Positions 7,275 through 14,728 of a stretch of DNA of 64,000 nt are shown one piece after another. The notes beneath the pieces are model-generated. The model had not been told where the DNA came from and did not search any database. It worked only from the letters and a program-made list of their open reading frames with translations. Made by a program: the position numbers and the translations under genes. The stretch covers positions 214,427 to 278,426 of the forward strand of contig JANQNQ010000011.1 of assembly GCA_028279515.1 (NCBI GenBank). Direction: 5' to 3'. The stretch comes from Flavobacteriaceae bacterium. GTDB taxonomy: Bacteria > Bacteroidota > Bacteroidia > Flavobacteriales > Flavobacteriaceae. Each line of letters starts with the position of its first letter. Position 1 is the stretch's first letter.

Positions 7275-10190
7275 ATGAAAGAAGTTCGTTACATAGTGAT
7301 CCTGTTAAGCTTAGGCATATCCATGCTACAAGCGCAGACTTCGGTCAACCCAGAGTGGCTGGGAATAGAGGATGGGTTGTCGCAAGGCTCAGCAGCTTGT
7401 ATCACCTATGGCGCGGATGGGTTTCTTTGGGTCGGTACTAAAAATGGACTTAGCCGTTACGATGGAGAGCATATTGAGGTATATACACATGACCCAGATG
7501 ATCCCTACAGCCTAAGTGATGACAGTGTGCTGTCGTTGCATGAGGATGACGGATTTGTCATGGTGGGCACCCAACGAGGTGTTAATCTATATCACAGCGC
7601 TTCCAAACGATTTTATCCCATTCTCTTAGAGCCAGAAGGTGCTACCCAACCAGGAATCTCAGAACTGGTACGGGATACAAAGGGTAATTATTGGGTGCCA
7701 ACCTTTGAAGGTAATGCCCTTTATAAGATCACTTTACCGCGAGGATTTCGAGCACAATTAGAAACCTTATCCGAATCGATGGAAGGCATTTTGGTTACGA
7801 AACTTCCTGTGCAAGTACTGCCGGTCTTTACGTGTATGTATGGTGAAAAGCTACTTACTACCATTCCGAAAGAAAAGGAAGGGATAACTATAAGAGTATT
7901 GGCCACAGTCGATACAGATACGGGGAATGTATCAGAATTGAACGCAGACATTTTGAACATGCATGCATTGCGTTCTAAGTACATAGTGTTCAAAGACATG
8001 ATCGTGGTGTCCTATTGGGGGGCAAATATCTTTTATGTACTTACTTCAGAAGGAATCAAGAGCATAGAGACAGACTTTACCGTAAAGATCATTTCGTTAC
8101 TAAAGGACAGCGGCAAACTGCTGGTGGACACCAATGATGGATACTACATTTTTGAAGAAAATATCTTACACAAAGAAAAGGTTTCTAAAGAAGAAGCCCT
8201 AGCCGTTGTAAAGAATACTAGAACCTTTCATAATGATGCAACCGTAGATAGGTCTGGAATCAATTGGATAGCAACAGCAGGATATGGCGTGATGAAGATC
8301 AGCCCTAGGCAACTAAATATAGAGACACATTTCGCAGGGAAGTCCGTTTATGCAAAACCTTTTATTTCGAAGAAAGGAACCGTTTATTTTGACAATCCGA
8401 CAACACATGAACCCCTTTTCATACCGGCCGATCAAACAGAAATAGATCAGATTAGTACAGTCAGAGAAGGATATAGCAATGTCATGTTTGTACAAGATCG
8501 AAATGATACGATTTGGGGACTTTTTTGGAAAGCAGGCGTTTTGAGTATGGCGAGGATAGCAGGGGGAACACTTAAGGATCAGCAAGCAGTGGCTATGACG
8601 CATAATTTAGACAGTCCACTTTTAACCTATGACGAAAAAACTCATGAATTGCTTATTGTAGAAGAAGCAGACTTGTACGTGTACGATATTGACCAAAAGG
8701 AACTCAAGAAACACAGTTTTTTAAAGGACATAGGAGAGATTCCCAATCGATTTGATGTAAAAAAAACAACCAATGGACACTATTGGATAGGAACAAGTTA
8801 TGGCCTTGTTCAAGGCATTCCGACTGAAGATGGAGAAATCAATTTTAAGGCTTGGAACAGCTCAAACGGTTTCCGTAATGATCAAGTGGCCACCTTGTGG
8901 CAGGATACCGAAGATGAACACGTACTATGGGTTGGCACCAAAGGAGGGGGCGTGCACCGAATGGATATAGTAAGAGAAACCATCGAGTACTTGAACACAC
9001 AAAACGGATTGCCAAACGATGTGATCTATGGTATTTTAGAAGATGATTTAGGAAAGCTATGGATGAGCTCTAATCACGGAATCATTAGCTATGAAAAAAC
9101 AACCCAGGAAATTCGAAACTTCACCAAGGCAGATGGCTTGCAAAATGATGAATTCAACACCTTCGCATATGCCCAGTTTTCTGATGGAAGAATGGCATTT
9201 GGAGGGATTGACGGACTTAATATTTTTGATCCGAAGGACTTCGATAAAAATAATAATCTTCCCAGAGTCATAATCACCGATCTAGAAGTAGATAATGAAT
9301 ATATTGACCAGAATCATCCATCAGGCCTGGTTTCAAGGGCTGTTGATCATACCAAGCAGTTAACGCTTCCATATGCAAAAAACAACGTAACCCTTACCTT
9401 TTCGGCCCTCGAATTTACAGCCCCTAGTAAAAACAGATTCACCTATTTTTTAGAAGGAGCCGAAGAAGCTTGGAGTCATACAACTTCTGACAACAAGGCC
9501 AATTACCTGAACATGTCACCAGGTAAATATACTTTTAAGATAAAAGCAGCCAATGGCGATGGGGTATGGAGTGAAGAAGTAACGGCCCTTGAGATACGAA
9601 TACTTCCGCCATGGTATCGTACAAACGTTGCTTATATAAGTTATCTGTTGATAGCTGGCTTTTTGCTGTGGCGTTGGATGGCTTATAGAGAAGAAAAAAT
9701 AAAAAAGAAGGAACTGATAGAGCGTTCTCGTCTAGAGAATGAACTATTACGGGTAGAGATCTCTCATAAGCAAAAGGACTTGGCCGACTTTGCCGCCGCC
9801 ATTTCTGAGAACAAAAAGTGGGGAACATATCTTCTAGACAGCATTGATAAAATTCGAAACACTAGAGGAAGAACCAAAGGAAAATACTTTGACCAATTGG
9901 AAGAAGATATTAAGAATAAGACCTTCATCGAAAGTAACAAAGTCGATTTTCAAGACCGTATCGATTTGCTCAACAATCAATTTTACGAGACTGTATTGAA
10001 ACAATATCCAAAACTTTCAAAGACAGACCTGCGACTTTGCACGTTAATTCGTTTGGACTTCACAACAAACGACATTGCTTTGATGCAAAATATTACCACA
10101 GATTCGGTATACAAAAGCCGTAAAAGGCTGCGTAAAAAACTTCAGATCAGTCCAGGTGTTGATTTAGATGTGTTCTTAAAGCAACTTTAA
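7275..10190 (+). CDS. Membrane-spanning propeller/Y_Y_Y sensor with cytoplasmic HTH output (no kinase domain)
   Basis: The protein has 971 residues: signal peptide (to LQAQ), a beta-propeller built of Reg_prop-type repeats (DGFLWVGTKNGLSRYDG, LWVGTKGGGVHRMD, LWMSSNHGIISYE), a Y_Y_Y domain at ~685-770 (FTYFLEGAEEAW...PGKYTFKIKAANGDG), one membrane helix at ~786-803, a coiled coil (~808-840) and a LuxR-like HTH at the C-terminus (SKTDLRLCTLIRLDFTTNDI...DSVYKSRKRLRKKL). The architecture matches hybrid two-component sensors of Bacteroidota, but histidine-kinase and receiver domains are absent. It probably acts as a one-component membrane-anchored transcription factor with a periplasmic input. The next gene is a soluble protein with a related HTH. 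A direct repeat, TGTCCC-N5-TGTCCC, lies between them. Confidence 0.85.
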   Translation: MKEVRYIVILLSLGISMLQAQTSVNPEWLGIEDGLSQGSAACITYGADGFLWVGTKNGLSRYDGEHIEVYTHDPDDPYSLSDDSVLSLHEDDGFVMVGTQRGVNLYHSASKRFYPILLEPEGATQPGISELVRDTKGNYWVPTFEGNALYKITLPRGFRAQLETLSESMEGILVTKLPVQVLPVFTCMYGEKLLTTIPKEKEGITIRVLATVDTDTGNVSELNADILNMHALRSKYIVFKDMIVVSYWGANIFYVLTSEGIKSIETDFTVKIISLLKDSGKLLVDTNDGYYIFEENILHKEKVSKEEALAVVKNTRTFHNDATVDRSGINWIATAGYGVMKISPRQLNIETHFAGKSVYAKPFISKKGTVYFDNPTTHEPLFIPADQTEIDQISTVREGYSNVMFVQDRNDTIWGLFWKAGVLSMARIAGGTLKDQQAVAMTHNLDSPLLTYDEKTHELLIVEEADLYVYDIDQKELKKHSFLKDIGEIPNRFDVKKTTNGHYWIGTSYGLVQGIPTEDGEINFKAWNSSNGFRNDQVATLWQDTEDEHVLWVGTKGGGVHRMDIVRETIEYLNTQNGLPNDVIYGILEDDLGKLWMSSNHGIISYEKTTQEIRNFTKADGLQNDEFNTFAYAQFSDGRMAFGGIDGLNIFDPKDFDKNNNLPRVIITDLEVDNEYIDQNHPSGLVSRAVDHTKQLTLPYAKNNVTLTFSALEFTAPSKNRFTYFLEGAEEAWSHTTSDNKANYLNMSPGKYTFKIKAANGDGVWSEEVTALEIRILPPWYRTNVAYISYLLIAGFLLWRWMAYREEKIKKKELIERSRLENELLRVEISHKQKDLADFAAAISENKKWGTYLLDSIDKIRNTRGRTKGKYFDQLEEDIKNKTFIESNKVDFQDRIDLLNNQFYETVLKQYPKLSKTDLRLCTLIRLDFTTNDIALMQNITTDSVYKSRKRLRKKLQISPGVDLDVFLKQL

Positions 10191-10245
10191 AATACATACT
10201 TAAAACACTGTATATCAATCATTTGGTAGCTTAACAGCATTGTTG

Positions 10246-10262
10246 TGTCCCTATTTTGTCCC
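10246..10262. promoter_or_regulatory. Direct repeat TGTCCC-N5-TGTCCC, possible HTH-regulator site
   Basis: TGTCCC at 10246-10251 and again at 10257-10262 (11-bp period, one helical turn). The repeat ends 34 bp upstream of the -7 element of the next gene. A matching repeat lies at 50797-50813, also directly behind a membrane-HTH sensor gene. Confidence 0.45.
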
Positions 10263-10274
10263 CATAGAATCCCA

Positions 10275-10304
10275 TTGCTTTTCTATTGCTTCCCATTACA
10301 TTTG
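10275..10304 (+). promoter_or_regulatory. Promoter of the small HTH gene
   Basis: TTG at 10275-10277, 19 bp, then TACATTTG at 10297-10304, a perfect match to the Bacteroidota -7 consensus TAnnTTTG. Transcription should begin near 10311, so translation upstream of about 10311 is unlikely and the ATG at 10355 is favoured. Confidence 0.7.
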
Positions 10305-10354
10305 ACCCGAATCCAAGTCATGGTTCAGAAATTAAATTTCGACCTGTGACTTTT

Positions 10355-10705
10355 ATGAAAACCAAACCCTCTAAATATCATATTGTAATGCTAAGCAATG
10401 ACCCCTTTTACATTCAAAACTTATCCACTTCCAAGATCCTCACCAAAGAAGATTGGTATGATTTCAAAGAAAAATTTAGCAATGTATACCCTTTGTTCTT
10501 TTGGAACATAAAGGAAAAAGGATTTCAACTTACCAAGTCGGAACAACGTCTTGTAGCACTTGAGAAATTGGGTATGGACTCTACCGAGATCGCCAAAATG
10601 CTCGGAATATCTTCTGGCAGTGTGATCGTGAGTCGTTATCGTCTTCGCAAAAAAATGAACGCACCCAACGACGTCCCAATCGTCGAATACCTAGAGGCTT
10701 CCTAG
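10355..10705 (+). CDS. Small soluble LuxR-like HTH protein, homologous to the output domain of the membrane sensors
   Basis: The start was set to the ATG at 10355 (116 residues) because the promoter at 10275-10304 excludes the longer frame. The whole protein corresponds to the C-terminal ~105 residues of the TPR-HTH sensor at 49010-50791. LTKEDWYDFKEKF aligns with LTNDDWKTFRAVF, and the HTH part (SEQRLVALEKLGMDSTEIAKM...YRLRKKM) aligns with GDLRLAALLKLNLSNAEIGAI...YRFRKKL. No membrane segment or sensor domain is present. It could be a free DNA-binding partner or competitor of the membrane-anchored regulators. That role is inferred from homology and from its position directly downstream of one such sensor. 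Confidence 0.75.
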   Translation: MKTKPSKYHIVMLSNDPFYIQNLSTSKILTKEDWYDFKEKFSNVYPLFFWNIKEKGFQLTKSEQRLVALEKLGMDSTEIAKMLGISSGSVIVSRYRLRKKMNAPNDVPIVEYLEAS

Positions 10706-10761
10706 GTGGGTAGCTTGTAAATAATCACTTCAAAAGTCTGTAATAAAGGTTGTTTAAAAAC

Positions 10762-10786
10762 TTTATTTAAAATTAATCTAAATAAA
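10762..10786. promoter_or_regulatory. AT-rich inverted repeat upstream of the iron-locus promoter
   Basis: TTTATTTA (10762-10769) and TAAATAAA (10779-10786) are perfect 8-bp arms separated by 9 bp. The right arm ends 2 bp before the -33 TTG of the next promoter. A metal-responsive or activator site is possible but unproven. Confidence 0.4.
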
Positions 10787-10788
10787 AT

Positions 10789-10818
10789 TTGATTAGTTCG
10801 GCAGAGCCTATATATTTG
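10789..10818 (+). promoter_or_regulatory. Promoter of the DUF4856/imelysin locus
   Basis: TTG (10789-10791), 19 bp, TATATTTG (10811-10818): a perfect Bacteroidota promoter. The leader contains TTATTTAGAAT (10830-10840), repeated exactly at 12144-12154 behind the promoter of the next gene. Confidence 0.75.
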
Positions 10819-10869
10819 CATTCGAATTATTATTTAGAATTAATTTAAATTAAAATAAACAACCATATC

Positions 10870-12072
10870 ATGAAAAAATTCGGTATTTCACTATTGGCAT
10901 TCAGTGCACTATTTGTAAGCTCTTGTAGTAGTGATGACGACAATATCGGCGGAGGTACCAATGTAGTAGCTCCTGCAACCTACGAATTTGCTAGGGGAGG
11001 AAACACTACTGTTGACTTCAACGGACAAACAACAAGAATCCAAATGGCTGAAGAGTTGATCACAGCTATGAAGGATGATTCTAGAACAGAAGCCCAATTA
11101 GATGGGATGTTCGCACACGAAGAAGGAAACAACGACTTCGCGAATGCAGATCTAAACGCTTCAGGGAAAAGTATTAAAAGTAAAACGGCAGCTTCAGCTG
11201 ATTTCTTTTCAGCAAACACTACAGATGCAAACGCTATTAAAGCGGACTTTGATGCGTGGATTGCCGACCAAGTGAACGAAGTATTCCCTAACTGGGCAAC
11301 GGTAGCAACAGCGGGTAATGCAGGTCAACTGCAAGAAGCTGGAGGAGGATCTACACGTTACATTAACGGAAAAGGATTAGAGCTTAACCAGGCAGTGAAC
11401 AAATCCTTGATCGGAGGATTGATGGCAGACCAAATGTTGAACAACTACCTCGGTACCAACGTACTTGACGCTGCAACGAACGTTGCTGACAACGATAACG
11501 ATGTGCTGGCAGAAGGTAAAAACTACACCACGATGGAACATAAGTGGGATGAGGCGTACGGATACCTTTATGGTACTGAGCTAGATCCTTCTACTCCTGT
11601 GTACAATGCAGATAGCTTCTTGAGCAAATATGTACAACGTGTAGAGAACGATACTGATTTTGCAGGTGTTGCGGCAGATATCTACAACGCATTCAAACTA
11701 GGAAGAGCAGCAATCGTTGCTAAAAACTATACTGTACGTGACCAACAGGCCGATATCATCAGAGAAAAAGTATCAATGGTAATCGCTGTTCGTGCCGTAT
11801 ACTACCTACAACAAGGAAAAGCCAACTTAGATACAGACAAGGCTAGTGCATTTCACGATCTTTCTGAAGGATTTGGATTCATCTATAGCTTACAATTTAC
11901 ACGTCAGCCAGGTACAACAACTCCATACTTCACAAAAACTGAGGTTGATGGTATGATCGACCAATTGATGACAGGAAATGGTTTCTGGGATGTTACCGGA
12001 ACTACGTTGGATAGCATGTCTGAAACAATTGCTGCCAAATTCGGATTTACCGTAGCACAAGCCGGAAGCTAA
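10870..12072 (+). CDS. DUF4856 family lipoprotein
   Basis: The protein has 400 residues. The N-terminus is a lipoprotein signal with lipobox cysteine (LFVSSCSSDDD), so it is predicted to sit in the outer membrane or face the periplasm. The body resembles the DUF4856 family: TYEFARGGNTTVDFNGQTTR near the start, 'HKWDEAYGYLYG' near residue 220 and 'GFGFIYSLQFTRQPG' near residue 335. DUF4856 proteins are commonly encoded beside imelysin-like lipoproteins and TonB receptors in Bacteroidota, as here. Iron handling is inferred from that context; no catalytic residues can be assigned. Confidence 0.85.
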   Translation: MKKFGISLLAFSALFVSSCSSDDDNIGGGTNVVAPATYEFARGGNTTVDFNGQTTRIQMAEELITAMKDDSRTEAQLDGMFAHEEGNNDFANADLNASGKSIKSKTAASADFFSANTTDANAIKADFDAWIADQVNEVFPNWATVATAGNAGQLQEAGGGSTRYINGKGLELNQAVNKSLIGGLMADQMLNNYLGTNVLDAATNVADNDNDVLAEGKNYTTMEHKWDEAYGYLYGTELDPSTPVYNADSFLSKYVQRVENDTDFAGVAADIYNAFKLGRAAIVAKNYTVRDQQADIIREKVSMVIAVRAVYYLQQGKANLDTDKASAFHDLSEGFGFIYSLQFTRQPGTTTPYFTKTEVDGMIDQLMTGNGFWDVTGTTLDSMSETIAAKFGFTVAQAGS

Positions 12073-12087
12073 AAAATAGTTTGTTGA

Positions 12088-12118
12088 CAATAATCCCTAA
12101 AAACATTGGGGATTATTG
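12088..12118 (+). terminator. Hairpin between the DUF4856 and imelysin genes
   Basis: CAATAATCCC (12088-12097) pairs with GGGATTATTG (12109-12118), a 10-bp stem. The T-run (12125-12131) starts 6 bp later, so it may be only a weak or partial terminator. The next promoter starts inside it. Confidence 0.5.
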
Positions 12119-12130
12119 CCGCTACTTTTT

Positions 12131-12154
12131 TACATTTGCACGTTTATTTAGAAT
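12131..12154 (+). promoter_or_regulatory. -7 element and possible operator of the imelysin gene
   Basis: TACATTTG (12131-12138) matches the -7 consensus. It is followed by TTATTTAGAATAAAT, which contains the dyad ATTTA-N3-TAAAT. The 11-mer TTATTTAGAAT is shared with 10830-10840. A repressor such as Fur acting on both genes is plausible but untested. Confidence 0.5.
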
Positions 12155-12167
12155 AAATAGAAATAAG

Positions 12168-13289
12168 ATGATTAAGAAGATTTCCGTTTTTTTCGTTCTG
12201 ACAATGCTGATTGCATGTAGTAGTTCAGATGATGGAGGCTCGGGTGGCAATGGAGGCACCGACAATTTTGACCGTGCAGCGATGCTGACAAATTGGGCCG
12301 ATAACATCATTATCCCTTCCTATCAATCACTACTGGGGAAGCTTAACACATTAAACACGGCTGCAGATACGTTTGCAACCACTGCTGATCAAACGAACCT
12401 TGATGCGTTGAGAGCTGCTTGGTTGGATGCATATCGTTCTTGGCAACATGTTGAAATGTTCAACATTGGTAGAGCAGAGCAAATAGGATATCATTTCTTT
12501 ATGAATGTCTATCCTCTAAATACAACAGATGTAGAAAACAATATTACCAACGGTGGATACGACCTTACGCACGTCAATAACCAAGACGCACAGGGGTTCA
12601 ACGCTATCGATTACCTTTTATACGGAGTTGCTGCTACCGACAATGATATCGTTGCCAAGTTTAGCTCAGATACAAATGCCGCAGCATACAGAACGTATTT
12701 GACTGATATCACTGGTCGTATGGTGTCTTTGACTGAAGAAGTACTGAACGACTGGAATGGGAGTTACAGAAGCACTTTTGTAAGTAGTGACGGAAACACG
12801 GTAACGAGTAGTGTGAATAAGTTGGTGAACGACTTTATTTTCTACTATGAAAAAGGACTAAGGGCCAATAAGATTGGAATCCCTGCAGGGGTATTTTCTG
12901 CCACATCGCTTCCTGATAGAGTGGAAGCTTTCTACAGAGAGGACGTTTCCAGAATTCTTGCCTTAGACGGTTTAGAAGCAGTACAGGATTTCTTTAATGG
13001 GAAACATTTTTCAAGTGCTACAACAGGTCAGAGCCTAAAGTCGTACTTGGATTATTTGAATACTATCAAGAACGGTGAAGACTTAAGTGGTCTCATCAAC
13101 ACACAGTTCAATGATGCGCGTGCCAAGATCCAAACGTTGGACGCCAATTTTGTAAATCAGATCAATACAGATAATACACAAATGACCCAGGCGTATGATG
13201 AACTTCAACGCGCTGTGGTCTTGATAAAAGTAGATATGCTACAGGCCTTTAACATTTCTGTAGATTTTGTTGATGCCGATGGCGATTAA
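12168..13289 (+). CDS. Imelysin-like (peptidase M75 family) lipoprotein
   Basis: The start was set to the ATG at 12168 (373 residues). Upstream codons lie before the promoter, and MIKKISVFFVLTMLIACSSS is a clear lipoprotein signal with lipobox cysteine. The body is helical and imelysin-like: an N-terminal 'NWADNIIIPSYQSL' helix, 'LRAAWLDAYRSWQHVEMF', and a 'GFNAIDYLLYG' segment typical of the family. I do not see an intact GxHxxE motif; GYHFFM occurs where a histidine motif might be expected, so a peptidase activity should not be assumed. Imelysin-like proteins (ICMP, IrpA, Algp7) are linked to iron uptake. The neighbours (DUF4856, HTTM protein, TonB receptor) support an iron-acquisition role at the outer membrane. 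Confidence 0.85.
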   Translation: MIKKISVFFVLTMLIACSSSDDGGSGGNGGTDNFDRAAMLTNWADNIIIPSYQSLLGKLNTLNTAADTFATTADQTNLDALRAAWLDAYRSWQHVEMFNIGRAEQIGYHFFMNVYPLNTTDVENNITNGGYDLTHVNNQDAQGFNAIDYLLYGVAATDNDIVAKFSSDTNAAAYRTYLTDITGRMVSLTEEVLNDWNGSYRSTFVSSDGNTVTSSVNKLVNDFIFYYEKGLRANKIGIPAGVFSATSLPDRVEAFYREDVSRILALDGLEAVQDFFNGKHFSSATTGQSLKSYLDYLNTIKNGEDLSGLINTQFNDARAKIQTLDANFVNQINTDNTQMTQAYDELQRAVVLIKVDMLQAFNISVDFVDADGD

Positions 13290-13311
13290 CCTTTATACAT
13301 ACAACAGAAGA

Positions 13312-13342
13312 AGATTCTCATTCTTGAATGGGAATCTTTTTT
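13312..13342 (+). terminator. Hairpin with T-run between the imelysin and HTTM genes
   Basis: AGATTC (13312-13317) pairs with GAATCT (13332-13337), plus an inner CATTC/AATG pairing, followed by TTTTTTG. It overlaps the first in-frame ATG (13328) of the next gene. That argues for the later start at 13349 and for partial termination inside the operon. Confidence 0.6.
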
Positions 13343-13348
13343 GTTTAT

Positions 13349-14728
13349 ATGAGTTCTAATAGAGTCAAATATTTCGATCGTACTACAAGCATAGCACCGC
13401 TGGTTGTTTTCAGAATTGCCTTCGGATTGCTTATGTGCTTCAGCATCATTCGTTTCTGGTATCACGGTTGGATCGAAAAACTTTACATAGAACCCACCTT
13501 CTTTTTTTCATACTACGGTTTTGAGTGGGCAAAACCCCTTGGGGCGTATACCTACTTACTTTTTATCATATGTGGCTTATCGGCTTTATTCGTGGCTCTT
13601 GGTTTAAAATACAGGTTGGCGATCATCACCTTCTTCCTGAGTTTTACGTACATCGAGCTCATGGATAAGACCACCTATCTTAACCATTATTATTTTATCA
13701 GCCTTGTCAGCTTCTTGATGATTTTCCTGCCAGCCAATGCTTCCTATTCAATAGATAGCTTGCTGACCAAAAAACGATATAGTAAAGTACCAAACTGGAC
13801 GATTGACAGTATTAAACTAATGCTTGGGGTGGTCTATTTCTATGCTGGAATTGCGAAGCTTAACTCTGACTGGCTTTTCAAGGCGATGCCGTTAAAGATC
13901 TGGTTGCCTTCTAAGTACGATCTACCGTTGATAGGAAACACCTTGATGCAACAAGAGTGGTTTCACTTTGCCATGAGTTGGTCGGGCATGTTATACGATG
14001 TAGCCATTCCGTTTTTGTTGTTGTACAAACGAACCCGGCTCTTTGGCTTTGCACTCGTAGTGATTTTTCATGTCTTTACCAGAGTACTATTCCCGATCGG
14101 AATGTTCCCATACATCATGATCGCAAGCACCTTGATATTCTTTGATGCTTCCCTACATGAAAAGATTATACAGGGTATCAAGAGACTTTTAGCACCATTG
14201 TCCAAGTACACTACCAAAAGGCTTGAAACACTTCAAAATCTATCGCTATACAATTATGCGAAACCTCAAGTTATAGTAGCGGTACTCGGTGTTTTTTTCA
14301 CCATACAACTATTGCTTCCGTTTCGCTATTTGGCGTATCCGGGTGAGTTGTTCTGGACAGAAGAAGGCTATCGTTTCTCTTGGCGTGTAATGCTGATGGA
14401 GAAATTGGGCTATACCACGTTTAAAATCGTAGATAGCGAAACAGGAAATTATTTCTATGTGCAGAACGAAGACTTCTTGACATCATTTCAAGAGAAGCAG
14501 ATGTCGTTTCAACCCGATTTTATTTTAGAGTATGCACAGTATCTTGGCGACCATTTTGCGAGTCAAGGGCATAAGAATATACAGGTGTTTGCCGAAAGTT
14601 ATGTGGCACTTAACGGCAGACGTAGCCAACCCTTCATTGACCCCGAAATAGACCTTTACCAAGAAAAAGAATCGTTTAAACACAAACATTGGATATTACC
14701 TTTTAAAGATGAGATCAAAGGATTGTAA
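13349..14728 (+). CDS. HTTM-domain membrane protein, vitamin-K-dependent gamma-carboxylase homologue
   Basis: The start was placed at the ATG at 13349 (459 residues) because an upstream ATG lies within a terminator hairpin. The N-terminal ~290 residues contain several hydrophobic helices with the HTTM pattern (VVFRIAFGLLMCFSIIRFW, WIEKLYIEPTFFFSYYGFEW, TYLNHYYFISLVSFLMIFLP). The C-terminal part carries the carboxylase-family signature 'VALNGRRSQPFIDPEIDLY'. The animal homologue carboxylates glutamates; bacterial substrates are mostly unknown. It overlaps the following TonB-receptor gene by 20 bp and lies after an imelysin-like gene. Modification or assembly of the iron-uptake proteins is a reasonable but unproven inference. 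Confidence 0.85.
   Translation: MSSNRVKYFDRTTSIAPLVVFRIAFGLLMCFSIIRFWYHGWIEKLYIEPTFFFSYYGFEWAKPLGAYTYLLFIICGLSALFVALGLKYRLAIITFFLSFTYIELMDKTTYLNHYYFISLVSFLMIFLPANASYSIDSLLTKKRYSKVPNWTIDSIKLMLGVVYFYAGIAKLNSDWLFKAMPLKIWLPSKYDLPLIGNTLMQQEWFHFAMSWSGMLYDVAIPFLLLYKRTRLFGFALVVIFHVFTRVLFPIGMFPYIMIASTLIFFDASLHEKIIQGIKRLLAPLSKYTTKRLETLQNLSLYNYAKPQVIVAVLGVFFTIQLLLPFRYLAYPGELFWTEEGYRFSWRVMLMEKLGYTTFKIVDSETGNYFYVQNEDFLTSFQEKQMSFQPDFILEYAQYLGDHFASQGHKNIQVFAESYVALNGRRSQPFIDPEIDLYQEKESFKHKHWILPFKDEIKGL

Noticed and set aside
10286..10354. Earlier start for the small HTH gene
   Set aside because: The frame start overlaps the promoter (TACATTTG at 10297-10304), so it cannot be in the mRNA.
13328..13348. Earlier ATG for the HTTM gene
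   Set aside because: It lies inside the terminator hairpin at 13312-13342; the ATG at 13349 fits the family start better.
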